From an uncultured Bradyrhizobium sp. (lineage in GTDB: Bacteria > Pseudomonadota > Alphaproteobacteria > Rhizobiales > Xanthobacteraceae), in contig NZ_CAKZJO010000113.1 in NCBI RefSeq assembly GCF_936943645.1, positions 1-39,858 of the forward strand: a stretch of 39,858 nt of DNA. The letters are read 5' to 3'. Shown here piece after piece: positions 27,889-35,429 of this stretch. The first letter of the stretch is position 1; each line of letters begins with the position of its first letter. The position numbers and the translations under genes are program-made. Under the pieces are notes generated by a model. The model saw nothing but the letters and a program-made list of their open reading frames with translations. It had not been told where the DNA came from and did not search any database.

Positions 27889-29106
27889 GTGACCGACCAT
27901 TGCCGCCTTTGCCATTCGACCAACCTGCGTCCGGTCATCGACCTCGGACCGATGCCGATCGCGCATCGACTTCGGCATAGCCGAAGCGAGCAGGACGAAC
28001 GCTTTCCGTTCGAGGTGCTGGCTTGCGGCGACTGCGGCCTGCCCCAGATCGTCAAGCCGATCGATCCCGATATTCTGTACCGGCAGTTCAACTACAATTT
28101 CAGCAGCTGGAAGCCGGAGCCGCATCAGGCGGACGAGCTCGACACCATCGCGAAGTTCTCCAAGCATCAGTCCGTGTTCGAGATCGGATGCAATGACGGC
28201 CTGTTCATGGACAGGCTGCGCGAGCGCGGCACCAAGGTCATGGTCGGCGTCGAGCCCAATCCGGTGTCGGGCAAGATCGCCCGCGAGCGCGGCATCAAGG
28301 TCTATGCCGACATGCTGAGCCCGGAGATGGCCCACGACGCAGTCGCGCAGTCCGGCAAGTTCGACCTCGTCATCTCGCGCCAGGTGCTCGAGCACATCGT
28401 CGACTTCGAGAACTTCTTCGACTGCGTGAAGATCGCGCTGAAGGACGACGGGCTGCTGTTCATCGACGTGCCTGATTTCGCCCCGGGCTCGGCGGTGGGA
28501 GACCTCTCCGTGCTCTGGGAAGAGCATGTCAGCTACTTCACCGAGCCGACCCTGGTCGCGCTGCTGGCGCGCCACGGCTTCGAGGCCGTGTCCGTGAAGA
28601 AATACAATTTCAGCGGCGGCAGTCTCGCGATCGCCGCCCGCCGTGCCGCGGGCCCGGTGACGGTGCCGCCCGCCCCGGCAGGTGTCGGCGAAAAATTCGG
28701 TCAACGCGCGCGCGAGTACGGCGCGCGTCTCCGCCCGATCCTCGCCAAGGCCCGTGCCAACGGCGCCGAGATCGCCATCTACGGCGCCGGCTGCCGCGCC
28801 TGCACCTTCACCAACGCCCACGAGCTGGCGGAGCTCGTCGACCTCTCGGTCGACGACCAGAAGGAGCGCCAGGGGCTGTTCCTGCCCGGCACCGGCATTC
28901 CGATCCGTTCGCCCGAGGATCTCGCCGCCAAGTCGGGCCCGCTCGTCTGTCTTCTCGCCGTGAACGAGGAGAACGAGGCCAAGGTCTCCGGCAGGCTGCG
29001 CGAGAGCGTGAAGCGTCCGCTCGAGATCGTTTCGATCTTCGCGCCAAACGATATCTGGAGCGAGCTCGATCGCCTCGAGACGTCGCTAAGGTCGCGGCAT
29101 GGCTGA
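27889..29106 (+). CDS. NDP-sugar C-methyltransferase-like protein, zinc-binding type (copy 2; GTG start)
   Basis: 405 residues with the same layout as the protein at 9356-10624: zinc ligands C5, C8, C46, C49, SAM motif EIGCNDG at 98-104, and Glu212-His213 in LWEEHVSYF at the position of the presumed catalytic base. The C-terminal domain is shorter and has IAIYGAGCRACT, a Rossmann-like Gly motif. The two copies are diverged and probably act on different keto sugars or carbons. The GTG at 27889 is preceded by AAAGAG. The stop overlaps the next gene by 8 bp (ATGGCTGA). Confidence 0.82.
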   Translation: MTDHCRLCHSTNLRPVIDLGPMPIAHRLRHSRSEQDERFPFEVLACGDCGLPQIVKPIDPDILYRQFNYNFSSWKPEPHQADELDTIAKFSKHQSVFEIGCNDGLFMDRLRERGTKVMVGVEPNPVSGKIARERGIKVYADMLSPEMAHDAVAQSGKFDLVISRQVLEHIVDFENFFDCVKIALKDDGLLFIDVPDFAPGSAVGDLSVLWEEHVSYFTEPTLVALLARHGFEAVSVKKYNFSGGSLAIAARRAAGPVTVPPAPAGVGEKFGQRAREYGARLRPILAKARANGAEIAIYGAGCRACTFTNAHELAELVDLSVDDQKERQGLFLPGTGIPIRSPEDLAAKSGPLVCLLAVNEENEAKVSGRLRESVKRPLEIVSIFAPNDIWSELDRLETSLRSRHG

Positions 29107-30292
29107 GGACAAGCTCTTCAATTATTACGAACGTCAGGATGTTCTGCCGACGTTCGGGAATTTCAAGTCGTCGACTGAGCTCGGGGCCTACGCCAGCCAG
29201 CGGCGCGAGCTGTTTTCGGACAAGCTGGTGCTGCCGCCCCGGCTGTTCCGCGACGCCGAGGTGCTCGAGTTCGGCCCCGATTCCGGCGAGAATGCGCTTG
29301 TGTTCGCCGGCTGGGGCGCGAACATGACGCTCGCCGAGCCGAACCGGCTCGCGCACCCGAAGATCGAGGCCTACTTCGCGCATTTCAGCCTCACTCAGCG
29401 TCTGCGCGAGCTCGCTTTGGCCGATGTCGAGGGCTTCCGCAGCGATCGCCGTTTCGACATCATCGATGCCGAGGGCTTCATCTACACCGTGCAGCCGAGC
29501 GACAAATGGCTCGGCATCTTCCACCGCCTGCTCAATCCGGACGGTTACGCCGTCGTGTCCTATTACGAGCGCTATGGCGGCTTCTTCGAGCTCGCGCTCA
29601 AGGCGATCCATGCGGCCGGCAAGGCCTTGACCGGTCATGCGCCGCTCGACAACGCGAAGGCGCTGTTCGAGGCGAAGTGGAACAGCATCCCGCACACCCG
29701 CAGCTTCGAATCCTGGCTGATGGACGTGCTGGAAAATCCGTTCGTCCGGCATCGCTACTTCCTCGACGCCGCCGCTCTGTGCACAGCCGCGCACGGTCAG
29801 GGCTTCGACATCCATTCGGCATGGCCCGCCTATCGCGACAGCCTGGACATCTACTGGCACAAGAAGGTGCTGTCCGGTGACGACAAGCTGCATCGCGCCG
29901 CACGCCATCTCGACCGCAGCCGCCTGAGCTTCCTCGGCGGGCGAAAGCTTTATCTCGTCGGCAAGGCCGACGCCGTGAAGGCGATCTCGGCATCGATCGA
30001 AGCGCTGGTTCTCGACGTCGATGGCATGATCGACAATCCCTTCGGCGCGAGCCTGCCGCGCGTCGTCGCGGGCCTCGCGTCGCTGCGCGAGACGATCCGG
30101 ACCGCGGACATTCTCGCCGACGATGCTGCCGACATCGATGCCATGATCGCTACGCTCGACAGTTTCCATCGCATCTTTGCCGCGATCGGTCAGCGGGACG
30201 CGGCCGCAGTCGCCGCCCTCACCCAGTCGGATCCGGCCTTCATCAACACGTGGGGACAGCCGGCGCATTTCCTCGTCGTCCGGAAGCGCTAA
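29099..30292 (+). CDS. Putative methyltransferase-like protein of the sugar cluster
   Basis: 397 residues. VLEFGPDSGENALVFAGWG resembles SAM motif I, and FDIIDAEGFIYTVQ followed by LLNPDGYAVVSYYE matches the later strands of a class I methyltransferase. The C-terminal half (from about 240) is helical and unlike known domains to my eye. It overlaps the C-methyltransferase gene and precedes the dehydrogenase by 13 bp, so it should act in the same branch. Substrate unknown; the assignment as an active methyltransferase is tentative. Confidence 0.65.
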   Translation: MAEDKLFNYYERQDVLPTFGNFKSSTELGAYASQRRELFSDKLVLPPRLFRDAEVLEFGPDSGENALVFAGWGANMTLAEPNRLAHPKIEAYFAHFSLTQRLRELALADVEGFRSDRRFDIIDAEGFIYTVQPSDKWLGIFHRLLNPDGYAVVSYYERYGGFFELALKAIHAAGKALTGHAPLDNAKALFEAKWNSIPHTRSFESWLMDVLENPFVRHRYFLDAAALCTAAHGQGFDIHSAWPAYRDSLDIYWHKKVLSGDDKLHRAARHLDRSRLSFLGGRKLYLVGKADAVKAISASIEALVLDVDGMIDNPFGASLPRVVAGLASLRETIRTADILADDAADIDAMIATLDSFHRIFAAIGQRDAAAVAALTQSDPAFINTWGQPAHFLVVRKR

Positions 30293-30305
30293 GGGATCGC
30301 AGCCA

Positions 30306-31340
30306 GTGAGGCCAGGCATTGGCATCATCGGAACGGGCATGGTCGGCCAGATGTGCCACCTCGCCAATTTCGCTGCCAACCCCGCCTGTCAAGTCGTTGC
30401 GATCGCCGATCTCCGGCCGGACTTGGCTGCAGCCGCGGCGCAGAAATTCGGCATTCCCCGGGTTTACGGCACGCACCGGGACCTGCTCGCAGACAGTGCG
30501 GTGTCCGCGGTCGTCGTCGTGACCAAGCGCCGTGCCACCGGCCCGATCGTGCTGGACGCGCTCAACAGCGGCCGGCACGTGCTCTCGGAAAAGCCGATGG
30601 CCTACACGATGGCCCAGGCCGCATTGCTGGTCGATGCCGCGCGGCAGCAGGACCTCGTCTACAGCATCGGCTATATGAAACGTCACGATGCCGGCGTGGC
30701 GCGGGCGCTGGAGGTGCTGACGCACTTGCGCGAAGACCAGTCGCTCGGACGCATCGTCCGGGCAAGAGGCTGGTGCTTCGGCGGCGACACGGGCCGTGCG
30801 CAGGACAATTTCGTGATGACCGGCGAAGCGCGACCGGACGGGCTCGAGCTCTGGGAGGATGGTCCAGACTGGATGCCGCGCGCAATGCGTCCCGGCTACG
30901 ATAGCTTTCTGAACGTCTTCAGCCACATCATCAATCTGTCGCGCTATCTGCTCGGACCGTCGCCGACGGTCGCCGAAAGCGCGATCGAGGCTTCGGGTGC
31001 CGGGCGCATCACCCTCGACTTCGACGGCATCGCCTGCGCGCTGGATCTCGTGAGCGGATCACACGGTGCCTGGCGCGAGGGACTGACGATCGACTTCGAG
31101 CGCGGCGCGGTGACGCTGGAATTGCCTCCCCCCTTTGCCGAGCGGGAGGCCGAGGTCATTATCGAGCACGATGGTCAAAGCACACGCCTGACCGGTGAAA
31201 CGAGCTGGGCATTCCAGCGCCAGGCCGATGCCTTCGTGTCCGATGTCGCCGCGCGAGACGCCCCGCTGGCCTCCGGCGCGGACTCGGTGACCGACATCGC
31301 GCTGGCGGAAGCCGTCTGGCAACGGCGGGTTAGCGGCTAG
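30306..31340 (+). CDS. Gfo/Idh/MocA-family oxidoreductase (GTG start)
   Basis: 344 residues. NAD(P)-binding GIIGTGMVG (about 6-14) and the catalytic EKP motif (Glu95-Lys96-Pro97) define the family, which oxidises or reduces sugars, inositols and keto-sugar nucleotides. A GYMKRHD segment follows at the usual place. GTG 30306 has AAGGGA nine bases upstream, and the longer ORF upstream overlaps the previous gene out of frame. The 3' end overlaps that of the convergent membrane-protein gene by 11 bp. An inositol-type substrate would be worth testing given the family's myo-inositol dehydrogenases. Confidence 0.87.
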   Translation: MRPGIGIIGTGMVGQMCHLANFAANPACQVVAIADLRPDLAAAAAQKFGIPRVYGTHRDLLADSAVSAVVVVTKRRATGPIVLDALNSGRHVLSEKPMAYTMAQAALLVDAARQQDLVYSIGYMKRHDAGVARALEVLTHLREDQSLGRIVRARGWCFGGDTGRAQDNFVMTGEARPDGLELWEDGPDWMPRAMRPGYDSFLNVFSHIINLSRYLLGPSPTVAESAIEASGAGRITLDFDGIACALDLVSGSHGAWREGLTIDFERGAVTLELPPPFAEREAEVIIEHDGQSTRLTGETSWAFQRQADAFVSDVAARDAPLASGADSVTDIALAEAVWQRRVSG

Positions 31341-32991
31341 GCGCGGCATCCTTCTCGATCGGCAGGACGCCGGCGATCGGCCCGAGCTCGATCGTCACCT
31401 GCGCAAGCTGAGCCAGGAACTCTGCAACATCGCAGCGCGCCAGCAAACGGCACGCATAGTATTTCCGCACCAGGGTCTGGTTGGGTGCAGCCCCCGGCCC
31501 CGGCTGGAACGAGATCGTCGCCTGCGGCCCCGTCGGATCGAAATGATGGAATGCACTCCCCGGCGCCTTCCGCGCCTCGTCCATTCCCCGCAGGATGTCG
31601 GGCCGCTCGGCGCGCAGTGCAAATCCGAAGAACGGCTGATTGCCCCAGGCAAGGCGCAGCATGCCGGTGACCTCGGCGAGGCCGAACGGCACATGCCGGG
31701 ACGGATAGTCGACGAAACCGTCGTCGAGCGCATAAACCGTCGCAGCCGGCTGAACCCGGCCGGCAAGGCTGCGCTCCAGGGCCTCCTGCTTCAACGTTCT
31801 CGCCTGCATGAAGACGTAGTCGCTCCACAACATGCCGATCGACAGGATGAGGCCCGCTCCGAACACGACCGCAAAGGCGATGGTGGGACCGATCCGGCGT
31901 TCGGCTACCCTCTTGAACGCGAGGAACGTCAGCGCCGACGGCACGCCGAGCATCAGCAGATGACGGCTCTCGTAGAAATGCGTGGACGACGGCCGCAGGC
32001 CGGCGATCAGATAGGGCGACGACAATGCGAGGAACAACACCACGGCGAGCACGAGCGGCAAGAGGATCGCGGGCCTCGACGCGGTCGGCTTCGTGTCGGA
32101 ACGCAGCAGCAGCACGACGATGCCGACGAGCACCGCCGCCAAAATGAAGAGCGTCGGCACCGTGATCGCCGCGCGCACTGCATGGGCCAGGACGTCCCGG
32201 TAGCCCGTGACGAAAAATGCCCACCATCCCCTCGCCAATTCACCGAGGGTCGGCAAATGCGCGTCATAATGCTGCGCGTACACGCCGATCCGCTTGAACC
32301 AGAGATTGAGCGTGCCCCAGTAGATCAGCGGCAGCATGATCAATTCCGGATAGCCGAGGGCACAGCGCCAGGATGCGAGCCAGGTGCGGCGAACGAAGCC
32401 GTCCGCCGCGTTTCCGCCCTGCCATATCGCAACGAACAGACCCAGCATCACGAAGGCATAGAGCACGATCGTCGAGTTGAGCGCGAAGCCCAGCAGGAAC
32501 ACGAGCGCACAGGCGATGCGAAGCAGCACGCGCCGCAGACCGCGGGCGCTGAAGGCCAGCGTCAGCAGCCATGCACCGGTGAACAGCAGGCCGAAGCTGA
32601 AGACGTAGACTGCGTTCGCCTTGCCCGCCCAGAGCTGATAGCCGGGATAAGTCCAGATGATCAGCGCCAAACCGACCGCCTCGGCGCGGTCAAGCAGACC
32701 CAGACGCGTTGCGGTCAGCGCGAGCGACGTGGCGCCGAGGACGATGCCGGCAATCGCCAGCGAGACCATTACGACAACAGGTGCACCGGTCCAGTTCGCG
32801 AACGTGTCGTAGCTGTAAAATATCGGATGCCCGGCGCCGTTCAGCAGGAAATCGATGTCGATGAAATAGTCCGGACGCGGCTTGAGCACCAGCCAGTCGT
32901 CCATGAAGAGACCGTCGTTGAGGAGCATCGGTGCATGCGCAGCCAACAGCACGACGAGGAGGACGACTATCGCACGCAGCAATGGAGACAT
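31330..32991 (-). CDS. Polytopic membrane protein, possible GT-C-type glycosyltransferase
   Basis: 553 residues from ATG 32991 (MSPLLRAIVVLLVV), with about 10 hydrophobic segments. Near the N-terminus NDGLFMDDWLVLKPRPDYF places an Asp-Asp pair in the first periplasmic loop, the position and style of the GT-C acidic motif. A soluble C-terminal domain of about 150 residues follows (VYALDDGFVDYPSRH onward). No Shine-Dalgarno sequence is seen; a TTG at 33147 would lengthen it by 52 poorly conserved-looking residues and collide with the divergent gene. The only minus-strand gene in this half of the cluster. The family is not recognised with certainty. Confidence 0.7.
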   Translation of the reverse strand: MSPLLRAIVVLLVVLLAAHAPMLLNDGLFMDDWLVLKPRPDYFIDIDFLLNGAGHPIFYSYDTFANWTGAPVVVMVSLAIAGIVLGATSLALTATRLGLLDRAEAVGLALIIWTYPGYQLWAGKANAVYVFSFGLLFTGAWLLTLAFSARGLRRVLLRIACALVFLLGFALNSTIVLYAFVMLGLFVAIWQGGNAADGFVRRTWLASWRCALGYPELIMLPLIYWGTLNLWFKRIGVYAQHYDAHLPTLGELARGWWAFFVTGYRDVLAHAVRAAITVPTLFILAAVLVGIVVLLLRSDTKPTASRPAILLPLVLAVVLFLALSSPYLIAGLRPSSTHFYESRHLLMLGVPSALTFLAFKRVAERRIGPTIAFAVVFGAGLILSIGMLWSDYVFMQARTLKQEALERSLAGRVQPAATVYALDDGFVDYPSRHVPFGLAEVTGMLRLAWGNQPFFGFALRAERPDILRGMDEARKAPGSAFHHFDPTGPQATISFQPGPGAAPNQTLVRKYYACRLLARCDVAEFLAQLAQVTIELGPIAGVLPIEKDAAPSR

Positions 32992-33070
32992 CTCGGAGGG
33001 AGGAACGGCATCGTCGGGAAGGATTCGCACGCCCGGATGAGGTCCGCAAGAGCGACCGTGAGGGGCTCCC

Positions 33071-33099
33071 TTGACCGGAAAAATGCGACCTCCTATAGA
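33071..33099 (+). promoter_or_regulatory. Sigma70-type promoter for the paired small membrane proteins
   Basis: TTGACC (33071-33076) is followed by exactly 17 bp and TATAGA (33094-33099), five of six consensus bases in each box. The predicted start near 33106 leaves a leader of about 40 nt before the ATG at 33147. It lies in the divergent gap with the membrane protein at 31330-32991. Confidence 0.65.
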
Positions 33100-33146
33100 C
33101 TCCTGCACTGGCTGGGCCTGAGAGGCGTCCGGGACGAATTTCCGCA

Positions 33147-33653
33147 ATGAACATGCTACCGGGCCCCGCGCAAGCTGCTGCGATTGGTCTCAGTCTCGCG
33201 CTGCCGCTGGTATTGCTGTGCTATGCGCGTATCGCCGCCACCGGCGGATCCGGCCGCCGCTTCCGGCTCGGCTGCGTCAGCATCCTGGCCCTTTACGCGA
33301 TCGCCTGCATCGCGCTTCCCGGTCAACGCCATCTCGACGACGTCATTGGCGGCCTGTTCCTGCTGGCGACGGCGATGATGTTTTTCTACATCCTGTTCAG
33401 CCTGCTGGCCTGGGGCTTCACGCTCACGCTGCTCACGGCCCTCGATAAGGCCGGGCGTCCCCTCACCCTGGAGCAATGGGCCGTGGCCTACATGCAGGGC
33501 GGCGATCTCGGCACCTTCACGCACAATCGCCTGAAACTCCTGGTCGGCGCGGGAATGTTGACCGTCGCGGACGGCAAGCTTGCCCCCACGACGAAGGGCA
33601 TGGCGGTCGCGCGTCTCGTCAAATTCGTTCGCCTGTCGACCGGCATCGGGTGA
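33147..33653 (+). CDS. Small membrane protein with winged-helix-like tail (pair member 1)
   Basis: 168 residues. Three hydrophobic segments (about 10-30, 40-58, 66-98) are followed by a 65-residue cytosolic tail: LTLEQWAVAYMQGGDLGTF, then an RLKLLVGAGMLTVADGKLAP stretch that reads like a recognition helix and beta wing. No family recognised. The next gene has the same architecture and a comparable tail. Location beside a GT2 gene suggests that the pair assists lipid-linked sugar transfer or senses it; this is inference. Confidence 0.7.
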   Translation: MNMLPGPAQAAAIGLSLALPLVLLCYARIAATGGSGRRFRLGCVSILALYAIACIALPGQRHLDDVIGGLFLLATAMMFFYILFSLLAWGFTLTLLTALDKAGRPLTLEQWAVAYMQGGDLGTFTHNRLKLLVGAGMLTVADGKLAPTTKGMAVARLVKFVRLSTGIG

Positions 33654-33662
33654 GCGGCCACG

Positions 33663-34172
33663 ATGTCCTTCGTTGTCGGATTCCTCGCCGCCGTCACCTT
33701 CGCCCTGCTGTCGCCTGTCCTGCAGCTGATGGCTCGCGCGCGCGGATGGACCGTTGCGCCCGTAACCCTGCTCGCGATCGCCGCGATCGTCACCCATGGT
33801 CTCGGCGTGATGCTCGGGGTTTTCGTCGTCGCGCAATTTCAATATTGGGATGCTGCATCGATTTTCGGATTTTGCGTCATGGGCTATGTCTTCGCTTTTG
33901 GCGCGGTGTACAAATCGGTCTCGCTGGAGATTCTACTTGGCCTCGTCGGCCGGACCGAGCGGAGGGCTCCGCTTTCCGACATCGTCGAACGCCAGGTTCC
34001 AGCTCTGTTCCAGGGACGAATTGGGAACCTGGTCGACAGCGGCCTGGTCGAGCCTGTCGGTTCGCACTTCGCCGCGACGGCGGCAGGCCGGACCATGGCA
34101 GGCCGCGTCGGACAGCTGCGCCACGCCTTCGGCATCGGCGACACCAGTCTTTACGATTTTTCATCGGACTAG
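33663..34172 (+). CDS. Small membrane protein with winged-helix-like tail (pair member 2)
   Basis: 169 residues, starting 9 bp after pair member 1. Three hydrophobic segments (about 1-24, 32-60, 66-95) precede a tail with VERQVPALFQGRIGNLVDSG and LVEPVGSHFAATAAGRTMAG. The pattern (R-x-x-x-LV-x-x-GL, then a T-x-x-G wing and a closing R-x-x-x-GIG) mirrors that of member 1, so the two are probably diverged paralogues forming a heteromer. Function unknown. Confidence 0.7.
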   Translation: MSFVVGFLAAVTFALLSPVLQLMARARGWTVAPVTLLAIAAIVTHGLGVMLGVFVVAQFQYWDAASIFGFCVMGYVFAFGAVYKSVSLEILLGLVGRTERRAPLSDIVERQVPALFQGRIGNLVDSGLVEPVGSHFAATAAGRTMAGRVGQLRHAFGIGDTSLYDFSSD

Positions 34173-34237
34173 TTGCCGGGAACACACAGGTCGCAGGTTT
34201 CCTGCCTGTTGTGCAGGGCATATCTGCGGCCGCCTTA

Positions 34238-34266
34238 TTGTTCGCCCCGCCCAGATGACCTAGAGT
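34238..34266 (+). promoter_or_regulatory. Weak candidate promoter before the GT2 gene
   Basis: TTGTTC (34238-34243), 17 bp, TAGAGT (34261-34266) lies in the 144-bp gap between the membrane pair and the glycosyltransferase. The match is modest, and co-transcription from 33071 is equally possible. The same gap has a small inverted repeat near 34187-34208. Confidence 0.3.
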
Positions 34267-34316
34267 TGCGTCAGGGTTCCACCAGTAAAAGAGTGGCCTG
34301 CAGCGGGCGGCATAAG

Positions 34317-35078
34317 ATGACACCTTCCAGGGCGGCAAAGCGGCTTACGATCGTAATTCCTGCACTGAACGAGCAGGACAAGATCGCCGACACCATCGAC
34401 GGCGTGCTGCCGCTTGCCCGCGAGCTGCTCGACGATTTCGAGATTTTCCTGATCGACGACGGCAGCACCGACGCCACCGGCGCGATCATGGATGAATTCG
34501 CGGCCAGCGAGCCGCGCATCATCGTGCAGCATAACGCCGAGCGGCGGGGCGTCGGGGCCGGCTTCGAATATGCCCTGTCGCGCGCGAAATTCGATGCCAT
34601 CACGCTCATTCCCGGCGACCATGCCTTCCAGAACGAGGGTATTGCCCGGATGTTCAAGGCGGCGGGCGCCGCCGACCTCGTCATCACCTATCGCGACAAC
34701 CAGTCGGACCGCTCCGTCAACCGTTCGCTGCAGTCGCATTCGCTGCGGTTCATCCTGAATTGCCTGTTCGGCTTCTGGCTGTCCGACTACCACAGCATGA
34801 TCGTCTACCCCGTGAAATGGCTGCGCCAGATCGCGGTCAAGGCCGACGGCTATGGCTATCAGATCTGCGCCCTGATCTCGCTGCTCCAGCTCGGCCTCAC
34901 TTACGTCCAGGTGCCCGTGAGCCTGAATGCGGAGCTGAAGGGCTCCTCCCGCGCGCTACGGCTGCGCACCTATTTCGAGCTCGGCGGCACCATCGTCTCG
35001 CTGCTGCGCCGCGTTCCGATCCGGGACGTCGATCGCAGCCAGGTTCCGACCGACGCGGAACGAGCCACGGCGCGCTAA
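34317..35078 (+). CDS. GT2-family glycosyltransferase, DPM1/polyprenyl-phosphate type
   Basis: 253 residues from ATG 34317. The GT-A fold is shown by TIVIPALNEQ, the DDGS motif (47-50), GVGAGFEYAL and an acidic motif at IPGDH (100-102) in place of a strict DxD. It has no C-terminal membrane segments, like the soluble DPM1-type enzymes that make polyprenyl-phosphate sugars. It is the only conventional glycosyltransferase in the window and the natural donor-loading enzyme for the polytopic membrane proteins. The longer ORF upstream to 34173 overlaps non-coding sequence. Confidence 0.85.
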   Translation: MTPSRAAKRLTIVIPALNEQDKIADTIDGVLPLARELLDDFEIFLIDDGSTDATGAIMDEFAASEPRIIVQHNAERRGVGAGFEYALSRAKFDAITLIPGDHAFQNEGIARMFKAAGAADLVITYRDNQSDRSVNRSLQSHSLRFILNCLFGFWLSDYHSMIVYPVKWLRQIAVKADGYGYQICALISLLQLGLTYVQVPVSLNAELKGSSRALRLRTYFELGGTIVSLLRRVPIRDVDRSQVPTDAERATAR

Positions 35079-35200
35079 GGCGCCGCTTGGCCTTCCCACC
35101 CCCGGGGATATCAAGCGGAAGGGCCCGCGCACGGCGATTCGCCCCCGCCGGACGCCTCGTCCCTATCCCGCCAACACCTGACTTAAGTGATTGATTCTGC

Positions 35201-35276
35201 TGGCAGGAGTGGCAGGGCTCGAACCTGCGACCCCCGGTTTTGGAGACCGGTGCTCTACCAATTGAGCTACACTCCT
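35201..35276 (-). tRNA. tRNA-Trp (anticodon CCA)
   Basis: Read on the minus strand, the 76 nt form a full cloverleaf: 7-bp acceptor AGGAGTG/CACTCCT, D arm with AGCTC and GAGC, anticodon stem CCGGT/ACCGG with loop CTCCAAA (anticodon CCA at 35241-35243), T arm with GGTTCGAGCC, discriminator G and an encoded CCA. It faces the cluster. In many alphaproteobacteria it sits immediately before secE, which here is 26 kb downstream on the same strand. Confidence 0.97.
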
Positions 35277-35429
35277 ACAGACCCTCGCGTCGCCGCTTCG
35301 GATCAGGGCCGCTTTCAAGCACAGGCGACGGCCGGATTGCAAGGGTGAACCGCGCCCGCTTCGCTTGTTTGTACCGGGGTTTCTGGGCCACAGTCGGTCG
35401 CCGACAATCAAAAACATCCGGGAGTGCCC

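Noticed and set aside
28808..30379. 523-codon minus-strand ORF across the methyltransferase genes
   Set aside because: It spans the junction of two coupled plus-strand genes, which is expected of a shadow frame and not of a gene.
31543..33150. 535-codon plus-strand ORF rich in Gln, Arg and Glu
   Set aside because: Antisense to the polytopic membrane protein, with shadow composition. The minus frame has a coherent hydrophobic pattern.
35201..35276. tRNA-Trp as an integrase attachment site for the cluster
   Set aside because: I found no integrase and no duplicate of the tRNA 3' end near 9.0-9.4 kb, so site-specific island integration is not supported.
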